The notes under the pieces are model-generated. The model was not told the DNA's origin. It saw only the letters and a program-made list of their open reading frames with translations, and ran no database searches. The translations under genes were made by a program, and so were the position numbers. This document shows, piece after piece, positions 8,188-16,616 of a stretch of 64,000 bases of DNA (positions are counted from its first letter, which is position 1; each line of letters begins with the position of its first letter). Origin of the DNA: Amnibacterium endophyticum (GTDB taxonomy: Bacteria > Actinomycetota > Actinomycetes > Actinomycetales > Microbacteriaceae). The stretch lies in the NCBI RefSeq assembly GCF_042680685.1, contig NZ_JBHUEA010000016.1:25106-89105 (forward strand), given 5' to 3'.

Positions 8188-8709
8188 TCAGGCGGCGAGG
8201 GTCGGGAACCCGGGCTCCGCGAGCGCGCCCGGCGCGAGGCGGGCGAGGCCCGCGATCTGCCACACGGGCACGCCGACGAGGTCCGTCAGGTCGGTGCGGA
8301 GCCGCTTCGGCACGGCGCCGCCCGCGACGACGTAGGCCGCGTGCTGCGACAGCGCGGTGAGGACGCCGAGCTGCCGGCTCGCGAGCCGGGGCGCCTCGGC
8401 CATCGCGAACACGAGCGCGGCGCCCTCGACCCCCTCGAACGCGAACCACTCCGCGCCGGAGTCGCCGAGCACGCCGCCGCCGTTCCAGCGGACGCCGGAG
8501 CGGCCGAGCTCCGGCAGGTCGCGGGCCACGGCGCGGAAGAGGTCGTCCAGCGGGCCGTCGGCCCGGATCCAGCAGACGCCCTCGGCCCGCTCCACCGCCC
8601 ACGCCGCGAAGGCGCCGATCGGGTCCTCGATCGCTGCTGCATCCGCGAGCCGATCCGCAGCCCGCCTCGTGCCCCGCAGTCCGAACACCGCACCCCCCGA
8701 ACAGGTCAC
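8188..8709 (-). CDS. Hypothetical protein
   Basis: This 173-residue soluble protein is not recognised. It contains IGAFAAWAVERAEGVCWIRADG near the N-terminal third, a Gly-rich NGGGVLGDSG turn, and ends with PVWQIAGLARLAPGALAEPGF. No membrane span or catalytic motif is evident. Host-like codon use, with G/C at third positions throughout, supports it as coding. The start is uncertain: GTG 8707-8709 has a CATCCT hexamer (minus strand, 8724-8719) that would place +1 about 3 nt upstream, and GTG 8688 is the alternative. It converges with the CBM9-like gene across a palindrome. Confidence 0.55.
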   Translation of the reverse strand: MTCSGGAVFGLRGTRRAADRLADAAAIEDPIGAFAAWAVERAEGVCWIRADGPLDDLFRAVARDLPELGRSGVRWNGGGVLGDSGAEWFAFEGVEGAALVFAMAEAPRLASRQLGVLTALSQHAAYVVAGGAVPKRLRTDLTDLVGVPVWQIAGLARLAPGALAEPGFPTLAA

Positions 8710-8797
8710 CCGACGACGAGGATGATCGCGGGTCCGCGGACGCGCCCGGCGGCGGCGCGCCGAGGCGAGGATGGACGCGGGACGAGCGGAGCGCGGC

Positions 8798-9619
8798 ATG
8801 TCGGAGGCCATCGAGCCGATCGAGGTCGACACGCCCGCGGGCCGGGTCGCGGTGCACGCGCTCGGCGCCGGGCGGCCGACGGTGCTCTGGCACGGCCTCT
8901 ATGCGGACGGCGCCAGCTGGGGCTACGTGCTGCCGGCGCTGCTGCCCGGCCGGCGGCTGCTGGTCGTCGACGCGCCCGGCTGGGGCCGCAGCGGCCGGCT
9001 CGCACCGGACGCCGGCTGGGCGGAGGTGGTGACGGCGGCGGCGGACGTGATCCGGCAGCTGGCCCCCGGTGAGGTCGCGGACTGGGTCGGCGCGGGCTGG
9101 GGCGGCCGCGTCGGGATCGCGCTCGCCGCGGACGCGCCCCGGCTGGTCCGCAGCGTCGTCGCCGCGATGGCGGACCCCGCGCCGATGGGGCCCGCGGAGC
9201 GGCGCCGGACGCGACGCGTCCTCGCCGGGCTCGCCGCGCTCGGCCCGGTCGGCGGCGTCGGCCGGGCGATCGTCCGGGAGCAGCTGTCCGCGCCGTCGGC
9301 GGCGGAACCGCAGACCGTCGGCGCGGTGCTCGACGCCCTGCTGCTCGCCGGCCGCGTCGGCGCGGCGCGCTCCGCCCTCCGCTTCGACGTGCGACGGCCG
9401 GATCTGACCGGGCTGCTGCCCCGGATCGCGGCGCCGCTGCTGCTCGTCGGCGGGGACGCCGCGAGTCCCTGGCCGCTGGCCGACGCCGAGCGGGCGGCGG
9501 CGCTCGCCCCCTTCGCGCGGGCGGGCGCCGTGCCGGGGTCGCGGACGCTCGTGCCCCTCGACCGTCCCGGCCCCCTCACCGCGGTCGTCGGCGAATTCTG
9601 GGCGGGGCTCGACGACTGA
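8798..9619 (+). CDS. Alpha/beta-fold hydrolase
   Basis: This 273-residue protein has the alpha/beta-hydrolase opening TVLWHGLYADGASWGY (oxyanion HG) and VVDAPGWGRSG. At the nucleophile elbow the expected GxSxG serine is replaced: the segment reads WVGAGWGGRVGIALA, so the elbow is GAGWGG with no Ser at the usual place. A distal LLVGGDAASPWPLADAERAAAL segment carries the acid region, and the terminal His is not obvious. It may be a catalytically altered member. ATG 8798 has a GGAG a few nucleotides upstream; ATG 8771 would add nine residues. Confidence 0.7.
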   Translation: MSEAIEPIEVDTPAGRVAVHALGAGRPTVLWHGLYADGASWGYVLPALLPGRRLLVVDAPGWGRSGRLAPDAGWAEVVTAAADVIRQLAPGEVADWVGAGWGGRVGIALAADAPRLVRSVVAAMADPAPMGPAERRRTRRVLAGLAALGPVGGVGRAIVREQLSAPSAAEPQTVGAVLDALLLAGRVGAARSALRFDVRRPDLTGLLPRIAAPLLLVGGDAASPWPLADAERAAALAPFARAGAVPGSRTLVPLDRPGPLTAVVGEFWAGLDD

Positions 9620-9638
9620 CGGCCCCGCCCGACCGGCC

Positions 9639-10712
9639 TCAGGCGCTCAGGCGCGGGTAGTCCGTGTAGCCCTCCGCCCCGGCCGTGTAGAAGTGCTCCG
9701 GCCGCGGCGCGTTCTCCGGCGCCTCCGCCCGCCACCGGTCGACGAGGTCGGGGTTCGCGATGATCGCCCGGCCGACCGCCACGGCGTCCGCGTGGGCCCG
9801 CTCGATCAGCCCGGTCGCCTCCGCCCGGCTCGTGACCGAGCCGAAGCCGCTGTTCACGACGAGCGGGCCGGCGAAGTGCGCCCGCAGGTCCTGCACGAGC
9901 GCGCCGGCGGGATCCGCGTGGAGCACGCTGAGGTAGGCGAGCCCGAGCGGGCGCAGCCCGTCGAGCAGCGCCTCGTACGTGGCGCGGGTCTCCGCCTCGT
10001 CGGTCTCGACCACGTCCTGCGCCTGGTTCATCGGGGAGATCCGGATGCCGACCCGGTCGCCGCCGACCTCCGCCGCCACCGCCTCGGCGACCTCGATCAC
10101 GAACCGGGCTCGGGCCGCGGCGGACCCGCCGTAGCCGTCCTCGCGGACGTTCGAGACGGGCGAGAGGAACTGGTGCAGCAGGTAGCCGTTCGCCCCGTGC
10201 AGCTCGACCCCGTCGAACCCGGCCCGCAGCGCCCGGCGCGCGGCCTCGACGAACTCGTCGCGCACGCGCACCAGCTCGTCGGCGGTGAGGGCGTGCGGCA
10301 CGACGTGCTCGCGCTTGCCGTGCTGCGTGTGCACGGCGCCCGAGATCGCCACCGCGCTCGGCGCGAGGGTGCGGTCCGAGCCGCTCAGGTCCGGGTGGGA
10401 GACGCGGCCCGCATGCATCAGCTGCATGACGATCCGGCCGCCGGCGTCGTGCACCGCGTCGGCGACGAGCCGCCAACCGGCCTCCTGCTCGTCGGTGATC
10501 ACGCCGGGCTGGCCGTAGTAGCCGCGGGACTCCGCCCCCGGGTAGACGCCCTCGCTGACGATCAGGCCGACGGACGCGCGCTGCGCGTACTGCTCCGCCA
10601 TCAGCGCGTTCGGCACGCCCGCGTCGCCGGCGCGAAGTCGGGTCAGCGGCGCCATCACCACGCGGTTCGCCAGGTGCAGCGCACCGAGGTCGATCGGGTC
10701 GAACAGGTCCAT
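9639..10712 (-). CDS. Old Yellow Enzyme family alkene reductase (NemA-like)
   Basis: This 357-residue FMN-binding TIM barrel starts DLFDPIDLGALHLANRVVMAPLTR, the standard OYE opening. The substrate-binding motif HGANGYLLHQFLSP contains the His-x-x-Asn pair and the catalytic Tyr. The C-terminal FMN phosphate site NSGFGS and the VGRAIIANPDL end are also present. It reduces activated C=C bonds, nitro compounds or nitrate esters with NAD(P)H. A GAGGAA ribosome-binding site precedes ATG 10712. It is a single gene, convergent with the hydrolase, and length matches the family. Confidence 0.92.
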   Translation of the reverse strand: MDLFDPIDLGALHLANRVVMAPLTRLRAGDAGVPNALMAEQYAQRASVGLIVSEGVYPGAESRGYYGQPGVITDEQEAGWRLVADAVHDAGGRIVMQLMHAGRVSHPDLSGSDRTLAPSAVAISGAVHTQHGKREHVVPHALTADELVRVRDEFVEAARRALRAGFDGVELHGANGYLLHQFLSPVSNVREDGYGGSAAARARFVIEVAEAVAAEVGGDRVGIRISPMNQAQDVVETDEAETRATYEALLDGLRPLGLAYLSVLHADPAGALVQDLRAHFAGPLVVNSGFGSVTSRAEATGLIERAHADAVAVGRAIIANPDLVDRWRAEAPENAPRPEHFYTAGAEGYTDYPRLSA

Positions 10713-10786
10713 CGGTTCCTCCGTCCGGCCGCATGACGCGGCCGGACGGGATCAACGCTCCGCGGCGTCCCGCATTCCGCCGTCCG

Positions 10787-10999
10787 TCAGCGGCGCTCGA
10801 TCAGCTTCAGCGCGAGGACGGGGCAGAGCGCGACCGCGTCCACCGCGGCCTCCTCGTCGTCCGGGCCGATCGTCGCCTCGCCGCCCGGCAGCAGGGGGTA
10901 GCCCCAGTCGTCGCGACCGATCAGGTGCGGCAGCAGCTCCATGCAGAGGCCGCGGCCGTCGCACCGCGTGCGGTCCACGTGGAGCACGACCCGGCTCAC
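10787..10999 (-). CDS. Ferredoxin, single [3Fe-4S]/[4Fe-4S] cluster
   Basis: This 70-residue acidic protein has the cysteine pattern CDGRGLC near residues 11-17 and CPVLAL near the C-terminus. Three cysteines in this arrangement are typical of the small actinobacterial 3Fe-4S ferredoxins. The GTG overlaps the TGA of the NuoF-like gene (GTGA), making it the last gene of the flavin/electron-transfer operon. It probably passes electrons between a cytosolic donor and the NuoF-like flavoprotein. Confidence 0.85.
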   Translation of the reverse strand: MSRVVLHVDRTRCDGRGLCMELLPHLIGRDDWGYPLLPGGEATIGPDDEEAAVDAVALCPVLALKLIERR

Positions 11000-12129
11000 C
11001 GCTGACCCCGCGCCGTGCAGCGCAGGGCGGCGTGCGCCGCGACGTCGTCCGCGAACGCGGCGAGGGCGCTCGCGGCGAGCGAGGCCGTGCCGTCGGGGTG
11101 GCTGCACGCCCCCGCTCCGGTCACGACGCCGCCGAGCCGGGCCGTCTCCTGCGCCCACCCGTCGTAGCCCGCGACGACCGCGTCGAACGCGGCGGCGAGG
11201 GCGGGCAGCCCGTGGACGCAGGGCCCGCACTGCCCCGCGGAGGCGTCGGCCAGGCGGTGCAGCACCTCCGCGGTCGCCTCGAGCCCGCACCGCCCGCGAC
11301 CGAGCACGGTGATCGCCCCCGCGCCGGCACGCACCCGGCCGGGGCCGTCCGCGGCGGCGAGGCGGAGGTCGGCCTGCCCGGAGCGGATCCAGCGGCCGTG
11401 GTCGCCCCCGACCCGGACCGCCTCGATCGCGCCCGCGCCCGCGGCGGCGAGCACGTCCGCGAGCCGCGCGCCGCCCGGCGCCTCCAGCACCCCCGGGTGC
11501 GCGACGTCGCCGGTGACGGTGAGCAGCCGGGTGCCGGGGTCGTCGGGCGAGCCGAGGGCGCGGAAGCGGTCCGCGCCGATGCGCGCGACGACGGCGAGGT
11601 GGGCGAGCGTCTCGACGTTCTGCACGAGGGTCGGGCGGCGGCGCACCCCCGAGGTCGTGAGGCGCACGACGCGGTCCGTCGGCAGCGGGGCCCGGCGATC
11701 GACGGCTGCGGCGAGCGCGCTCGCCTCGCCGCTGACGTAGCCGGGCTCGACGACGTGCACCCGCAGCCGCCGCGCGTCGCGGCGGCGTCCGAGCGCGGTG
11801 CGCGCCTGGTCCGCGAGACCCGCCTTCACCGCGAGCACGGCGTGCCTGGCGCTGACCGCCCGCGAGGCCAGCAGCAGACCGTCGATCACGAGGTCCGGCG
11901 CCGTCCGCAGTAGCGCCGCGTCCTTGCCGCTGTCCGGCTCCCCCTCCGAGCCGTTCGCGATGACGGTGCCGTCCGGGCCCATCGCGGCGAGCTTGCGGGC
12001 GATCGGGAAGCCGGCGCCGCCGCGGCCGGTCAGCCCGGACCGGCCGACCTCGGTGAGGTCGAGGTGCTCGGGGCAGGGGCCGGCGTCGAGCCCGGACAGC
12101 AGGCCCTGGAACGCTGCCGCGGCGCTCAT
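10996..12129 (-). CDS. NuoF-like NADH dehydrogenase flavoprotein (51-kDa subunit family, SLBB)
   Basis: This 377-residue protein has the FMN/NADH-binding segment of complex I 51-kDa subunits: LTGRGGAGFPIARKL near residues 33-47 and NGSEGEPDSGKDAALL soon after. It then has an SLBB-type middle part and a C-terminal iron-sulfur region with QCGPCVHG and GACSHPDG. It is shorter than NuoF and stands alone without other Nuo subunits. Overlaps on both sides (ATGA with the ferric-reductase-like gene, GTGA with the ferredoxin) tie it to a membrane electron-transfer module. It may feed NADH electrons to the ferredoxin or the membrane protein. Confidence 0.82.
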   Translation of the reverse strand: MSAAAAFQGLLSGLDAGPCPEHLDLTEVGRSGLTGRGGAGFPIARKLAAMGPDGTVIANGSEGEPDSGKDAALLRTAPDLVIDGLLLASRAVSARHAVLAVKAGLADQARTALGRRRDARRLRVHVVEPGYVSGEASALAAAVDRRAPLPTDRVVRLTTSGVRRRPTLVQNVETLAHLAVVARIGADRFRALGSPDDPGTRLLTVTGDVAHPGVLEAPGGARLADVLAAAGAGAIEAVRVGGDHGRWIRSGQADLRLAAADGPGRVRAGAGAITVLGRGRCGLEATAEVLHRLADASAGQCGPCVHGLPALAAAFDAVVAGYDGWAQETARLGGVVTGAGACSHPDGTASLAASALAAFADDVAAHAALRCTARGQR

Positions 12130-12674
12130 CGCAGCGCCGCCTGACGGGCGGAGCGGTGCTCGACGAAGCGGTCGCTGATCCGCCAGACCACCGCGGCGGC
12201 GACCGCGAGCCCGCAGAGGCCGCCCGTGATCAGGACCGCCTTCGCGTCGCTGCCGGAGCCGAGCGCGTGCAGCAGCGCCATCGGCCACAGCAGGTAGGCG
12301 GTCCAGTGCACGGCCTTGAAGGCGCGCACGCCGATGCGGTGCCGCAGCAGGGCCGTCACGGTCACGGCGACCGCGAGGTCGAGCGCGACGGTGCCGAGGC
12401 CGTACCAGAACGGGTTCGCTGCGGTCCGGAACGGGACGACGAGGTCGATCAGCGACAGCTTCGCGGAGGAGTCGAGCACCATCGTCAGCACGTGGACCGC
12501 GAGGAACACGACCGACAGCAGGGCGACGTTGCGGTGCAGCAGCGCGACGCCGAAGCGCGGCAGCAGCACGCGCCGGCCGCTGCGGGTCAGCACGCCGAGC
12601 AGCAGCGTCGCCGTCATCAGCACGAGCAGCACGACGCCGGAGGCGCGGCCGACGGCCCAGAGCGCTTCGGACAT
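12126..12674 (-). CDS. Ferric reductase-like transmembrane protein
   Basis: This 182-residue membrane protein has about five to six hydrophobic helices. Histidines sit in helices as expected for haem ligands (VALLHRNVALLSVVFLAVHV and FKAVHWTAYLLWPMALLHALG). This matches the ferric-reductase/MsrQ-type transmembrane domain without the NAD/FAD-binding tail. Its neighbours ApbE and the NuoF-like protein suggest it carries electrons across the membrane to an extracytoplasmic flavin. It overlaps both neighbours by a few nucleotides. Confidence 0.82.
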   Translation of the reverse strand: MSEALWAVGRASGVVLLVLMTATLLLGVLTRSGRRVLLPRFGVALLHRNVALLSVVFLAVHVLTMVLDSSAKLSLIDLVVPFRTAANPFWYGLGTVALDLAVAVTVTALLRHRIGVRAFKAVHWTAYLLWPMALLHALGSGSDAKAVLITGGLCGLAVAAAVVWRISDRFVEHRSARQAALR

Positions 12675-13591
12675 CAGGCGGCCTCCGCCCGGTCGTCGGG
12701 CCAGCCGCAGACCCGCAGCACGCCGCCTGCGGCATCGACGAGCCGGGCGGGGCGACCGTGCCGCTGCAGCAGGGCGAGGGCCCGCGCGCCGTCGACGATC
12801 GCCGCCGTGGTCAGCGTGTTCGCGGCCACGGCGGTCGGCGCCGCGACCGAGACGCTGCGCCACACGGGCGGCGCGGGGCGCCCGGTGCGCGGGTCGAGCA
12901 CGTGGTGCATCGTCTCGCCGCCGCGGCGCCACGTGCGGCGCCGGGTGCTCGAGGTCGCGAGGCCCCAGCCGCTGCCGAGGGACACCTGGCAGGCGGGGTC
13001 GCCCGGCAGGTCCTGCACGGTGACCTGCCAGCCGCCGGCGGGCGCGGGCCCGCGGGTCGCGAGGTCGCCGCCGAGGTTCACGAGGACGCCGCAGCCGAGC
13101 GCGGCCGCGGCGACGTCGGCGACCGCGTCGGCCGTGCGCGCCTTGGCGGTGGCGCCCAGGTCCAGCTCGACGCCGTCGGGGACCGTCAGGCGCCCGTCCG
13201 CCAGCCGGATCCGCCGCCAGGCGGGCAGCCGGGTGGTCACGGCCTTGACGGGGCGACCGTCCTCGTCCTGCACGAGCCGGAGGTCGCGGTCGTAGCCGAC
13301 CTCCCGCATGGCGCGGCCGAGCGTCGGGTCGACGAGGCCGCCGGTCGCCCTCGCGGCGTCGAGGGCGACCGCGACCAGGTACTCGAGCACGGGCGACACC
13401 GCGGCCCCGGCGGCGGCGCGGTCCCGCAGGCCGCTCAGCTCGGAGTCCGCGCGGAAGCGGTCGCAGGCGTCGCCGACGAGGCGGATGCGCTCCGCAGCGA
13501 TCGCGCAGGCCTCGTCGAGCGCCGCGGGGTCCGTCACCAGCACCTCGGCGGTGGTGCTCCAGACCTGCCAGGCGCGTCCGGTGACGCTCAC
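12674..13591 (-). CDS. apbE: FAD:protein FMN transferase (ApbE)
   Basis: This 305-residue protein belongs to the ApbE family, which attaches FMN from FAD to Thr/Ser of target proteins. Visible family segments are DRFRADSELSGL near residue 45, GLVDPTLGRAMREVGYD, ELDLGATAKARTADAVA (the conserved D-x-G-a-x-aKG-like loop, here AKA), LVNLGGDLA, and HHVLDPRTGRPA followed by SVSVAAPTAVAANTLTTAAI. No lipobox is seen, unlike secreted ApbE of Gram-negatives. The start overlaps the TGA of the Ser-rich protein (GTGA) and the stop overlaps the ferric-reductase-like gene. Confidence 0.9.
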   Translation of the reverse strand: MSVTGRAWQVWSTTAEVLVTDPAALDEACAIAAERIRLVGDACDRFRADSELSGLRDRAAAGAAVSPVLEYLVAVALDAARATGGLVDPTLGRAMREVGYDRDLRLVQDEDGRPVKAVTTRLPAWRRIRLADGRLTVPDGVELDLGATAKARTADAVADVAAAALGCGVLVNLGGDLATRGPAPAGGWQVTVQDLPGDPACQVSLGSGWGLATSSTRRRTWRRGGETMHHVLDPRTGRPAPPVWRSVSVAAPTAVAANTLTTAAIVDGARALALLQRHGRPARLVDAAGGVLRVCGWPDDRAEAA

Positions 13592-13938
13592 GAGCCGCTC
13601 GACTTCGTCATGCTGCCGCCCGATCCCGAGGAGAGGCCGCCGATGGAGGGGCTGCTCGCGCTCCGGCCGCTCGAGTCGTTCCCGTCGGAGGCGGTCCCGC
13701 TCGAGGACGAGTCCAGGCCGCTCGACGACGACGGCGCGCTCGAGGACGGGTCCGTCCCGCTCGACGTGCTCGGGGACGACGTGCTCGAGCTCGACGAGCT
13801 GGAGGACGAGGCGGAGTGCGCTGCGGTGATCGCCGTGAACGCCGCGATCGAGCCGCCCGTCGTGAACCCGATGCCGAGCACCGCGAGCACCGTCGTCCAC
13901 GCGCGCACCGCGATCCTGCCCTTCGACCTGATGTCCAT
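13588..13938 (-). CDS. Ser-rich single-pass membrane/exported protein heading the ApbE operon
   Basis: This 116-residue protein has a basic N-terminus (MDIRSKGRIAVR), one hydrophobic segment of about 23 residues, then a low-complexity tail very rich in Ser with Gly, Thr and Asp. A strong GGAGG precedes ATG 13938. In comparable actinobacterial clusters this position is held by an FMN-binding-domain protein that ApbE flavinylates. Here no FMN_bind domain is visible; the tail is just a Ser/Thr-rich stalk. It could be a minimal flavin carrier, a wall-spanning anchor, or an unrelated exported protein. Confidence 0.7.
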   Translation of the reverse strand: MDIRSKGRIAVRAWTTVLAVLGIGFTTGGSIAAFTAITAAHSASSSSSSSSSTSSPSTSSGTDPSSSAPSSSSGLDSSSSGTASDGNDSSGRSASSPSIGGLSSGSGGSMTKSSGS

Positions 13939-14076
13939 GTGCGACCTCCCGGATCGAGATTCCGGGAGCGGGTCCGGCGGCGGCTCTACGCCGTCAGTGC
14001 GCCTCCTATGAAGCGGCGCCCGCACATGGGGTTCCTCGAATGCGGCACCGCACGTCGCGTCGCAGCACGTCGGCGC

Positions 14077-14082
14077 GATACT
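14077..14082 (+). promoter_or_regulatory. Leaderless-type -10 box (GATACT)
   Basis: GATACT ends 5 nt before GTG 14088, one base tighter than most others in the window. Confidence 0.4.
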
Positions 14083-14087
14083 GCGGC

Positions 14088-14780
14088 GTGCCCTCAGCCG
14101 AGCCGCCTCCGCCGCACGAGGCGGAGCTGGACGCGCTGCGACGGCGCCTGTACCGGCCGGACGCCTCGGACGCCGACCGCGCCCGCTACGACGCGCTGCG
14201 GTCGAGGCTCGAGACGCGTCCCTCCACGACCGCGGAGGCGCCGGCTCCGCGACCGCGGCCGTCGCGGCGCGTGCTCCTGGGGAGCGCGCTCGTCGGCGCG
14301 CTGCTCGTCGTCGCCGCAGTGCTGTCCGCGACGACCGCGCCCGAGCCCGCGCCCACCGACTCCCGTTTGCCGAGCAGCGTCGTCACGCCGCCGGCACCGG
14401 ACCCCGCGCAGGCGACGCCCGTCGCGGTGCAGGTCGCCGGGGAGGGCGGCGCGGTCACCGGGCAGCGGTTCCACGGCGTCGGGCCGGCGGTGGTCCCCCT
14501 GATCACCGGCGAGGCGCCGCTGACGGGCGGTCGCCTGGTCGTCGTGCTCACGGCCGACTCCGCCTCGCCGCTCGGCTGGACGGCCCTGGACCCGCGGTCG
14601 ATCGGCAGCGGCCCGTCGACCCCGCGGGTCGTCGCGAGCAGCCCGAGCCGGCCGCGCAGCGGGATCGGGACGCCCGAGACCGCGACCTACGACGGCGCCC
14701 CGCCCCCGCAGATCGCGATCGACGCCCGCGACCGCACCGCGTGGGAGCTGACCGTCCTGCTGCTGCGGCCCGCGACCTGA
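14088..14780 (+). CDS. Single-pass membrane protein, LRRRLYRP family (paralogue 1)
   Basis: This 230-residue protein has a short cytoplasmic head with HEAELDALRRRLYRPDAS, a linker, a single transmembrane segment after PSRRVLLGSALVGALLVV (about residues 60-80), and an extracytoplasmic Pro/Thr-rich then beta-rich domain. The head is shared with the protein at 18825-19577, which has the same overall plan, so the two are paralogues. Function is not recognised. The topology resembles anti-sigma or stress-sensor proteins, but no zinc motif is visible. GTG 14088 is supported by the GATACT box. Confidence 0.65.
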   Translation: MPSAEPPPPHEAELDALRRRLYRPDASDADRARYDALRSRLETRPSTTAEAPAPRPRPSRRVLLGSALVGALLVVAAVLSATTAPEPAPTDSRLPSSVVTPPAPDPAQATPVAVQVAGEGGAVTGQRFHGVGPAVVPLITGEAPLTGGRLVVVLTADSASPLGWTALDPRSIGSGPSTPRVVASSPSRPRSGIGTPETATYDGAPPPQIAIDARDRTAWELTVLLLRPAT

Positions 14781-14810
14781 CCGCACGGTGCAGCCCGCTC
14801 GGGCACCCGC

Positions 14811-14816
14811 CATACT
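14811..14816 (+). promoter_or_regulatory. Leaderless-type -10 box (CATACT)
   Basis: CATACT ends 6 nt before GTG 14823 of the exonuclease gene. Confidence 0.55.
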
Positions 14817-14822
14817 GCGGCC

Positions 14823-15734
14823 GTGCCCGAGTCCCGCCTGATGCTGCTCGACACCGCCGCGCTGTACTTCCGCGCGTTCCACGGGCTGCCCGAGACGATC
14901 ACCGCGCCCGACGGCACCCCGGTGAACGCGGTGCGCGGCCTGCTCGACATCGTCGCGCGCCTGGTCGACGAGTACGCCCCGACCGACCTCGTCGCCTGCT
15001 GGGACGACGCATGGCGCCCGTCCTGGCGCGTCGCGCTGCTGCCGTCGTACAAGGCGCAGCGCCTCGACGACGAGGAGGCCGGGACCGAGACGGTGCCGGA
15101 GGCGCTGACCGCGCAGATCCCCGTGATCCGGGAGGCGCTCGACGCCCTCGGGGTCCCCGTCGTCGGCGCCGACGACCACGAGGCGGACGACGTGATCGGC
15201 ACCCTCGCCGCTCGGGCGTCGACGCCGGTCGACGTCGTCACGAGCGACCGCGACCTGTTGCAGGTGGTCGACGACGCGCGGGGTGTCCGCGTGATCTCGA
15301 CCGCGAAGGGCATGCGCGCCCTCGAGGTCGTGACCGACGAGGTGCTGCAGCAGCGGTACGGGGTGACCGCGGCGCAGTACGCCGACTTCGCGACGCTGCG
15401 GGGCGACCCCTCCGACGGCCTGCCCGGCGTCGCCGGCATCGGCGCGAAGACCGCCGCGTCCCTGCTGCAGCGCCTCGGCGACCTCGCCGGCGTGCTCGAC
15501 GCCGCGCACCGCGGCGGCAGCGGACTCTCGGCCGGCCAGGCGCAGCGGCTGCGCGACGGCGCCGACTACGTGCGCCGGGCGCTCCCCGTCGTCGAGGTCG
15601 TCCGCGACCTCGACCTGCCCGCGGTCGACACCGCGATCCGGCTCACCGACGAGCGCCGCGCGGCCGCGGAGGACCTCGCGGCGCGCCTCGACCTCGGCCG
15701 CTCCATGGCTCGGGCGCTCGAGGCGCTCGCGTGA
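14823..15734 (+). CDS. 5'-3' exonuclease (FEN/Pol I N-terminal domain type)
   Basis: This 303-residue protein is the stand-alone version of the DNA polymerase I 5'-nuclease domain. Landmarks: LMLLDTAALYFRAFHGLP at the N-terminus, ADDHEADDVIGTLA and VVTSDRDLLQVV carrying the metal-binding acids, and RGDPSDGLPGVAGIGAKTAASLL, the helix-hairpin-helix. It would remove flaps or RNA primers. The nitrilase gene starts inside its stop codon (GTGA), so the two are co-transcribed. Length and motif order agree with the family. Confidence 0.92.
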   Translation: MPESRLMLLDTAALYFRAFHGLPETITAPDGTPVNAVRGLLDIVARLVDEYAPTDLVACWDDAWRPSWRVALLPSYKAQRLDDEEAGTETVPEALTAQIPVIREALDALGVPVVGADDHEADDVIGTLAARASTPVDVVTSDRDLLQVVDDARGVRVISTAKGMRALEVVTDEVLQQRYGVTAAQYADFATLRGDPSDGLPGVAGIGAKTAASLLQRLGDLAGVLDAAHRGGSGLSAGQAQRLRDGADYVRRALPVVEVVRDLDLPAVDTAIRLTDERRAAAEDLAARLDLGRSMARALEALA

Positions 15735-16546
15735 CGCGGGTCGCCGCCGTCCAGCTGGCGCCGGTGCTCGGCGACCTGCCCGGCAACCTCGAGCGCGCCG
15801 CCGACGCGGTCGCGTCAGCCGCCCGCGACGGCGCCCGGCTCGTCGTGCTGCCGGAGCTCGCGACCTCCGGCTACGTCTTCGCCTCCGTCGAGGAGGCCCG
15901 CGACCTCGCCCTGCCGGCGGACGACCCGCGACTCGCGGCCCTCGCCCGCGCGGCCGGCGAGGCGGTGGTCGTCGTCGGCTTCGCCGAGGCGGCCGCCGAC
16001 GGGCGGCTGCACAACAGCGCCGCTCTGCTCGACGCCTCGGGCGTCCGCGCCGTCTACCGGAAGGCGCACCTGTGGGACCGGGAGAAGCTGGTCTTCGCGC
16101 CCGGCGACGCCCGGCCTCCGGTCGTCGAGACGCCGGTCGGCCGGGTCGGGGTGATGGTCTGCTTCGACCTCGAGTTCCCGGAGTGGCCCCGGCTGGCCGC
16201 CCTCGCCGGCGCGGACGTGCTGGCGGTGCCGACGAACTGGCCGCGGGCCGCGGCGCACGCCGAGGGGCAGGCGTCGGAAGTCGTGATCGCGGCCGCGACC
16301 GCCCGCCTGAACCGCATGGCGGTCGTCTGCGCCGACCGCACCGGCGCCGAGCGCGGCGTCGACTGGACCGAGGGCACGCTGATCGTCGACGCCGACGGCC
16401 GGCTGCAGGGTCGTGTCGGCCCCGGGGCCGGGACGGCGTGGGCGGACCTCGACCTCGCCGCGTCGCGCGACAAGCGGCAGACGGCGCTCTCCGACCTGCT
16501 CGGCGACCGGCGGCCGGAGCTGTACGGGCCCCTCGCAGGGCGCTGA
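15731..16546 (+). CDS. Carbon-nitrogen hydrolase (nitrilase superfamily)
   Basis: This 271-residue protein has the complete Glu-Lys-Cys triad: LPELATSGY with Glu42, YRKAHLWDREK with Lys111, and VCFDLEFPEW with Cys144. The family hydrolyses amides or nitriles. The FDLEFPEW context is common in omega-amidase/beta-ureidopropionase-like members, but the exact substrate cannot be assigned. GTG 15731 overlaps the exonuclease TGA by 4 nt, so the two are translationally coupled despite no obvious functional link. Confidence 0.9.
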   Translation: MTRVAAVQLAPVLGDLPGNLERAADAVASAARDGARLVVLPELATSGYVFASVEEARDLALPADDPRLAALARAAGEAVVVVGFAEAAADGRLHNSAALLDASGVRAVYRKAHLWDREKLVFAPGDARPPVVETPVGRVGVMVCFDLEFPEWPRLAALAGADVLAVPTNWPRAAAHAEGQASEVVIAAATARLNRMAVVCADRTGAERGVDWTEGTLIVDADGRLQGRVGPGAGTAWADLDLAASRDKRQTALSDLLGDRRPELYGPLAGR

Positions 16547-16616
16547 GCGCCGGTCCCCTACAGTCCTCCGGGGCCTCGCGGCCCCGCCATGACCGCACGA
16601 CCCGATGGAGGCTCGC

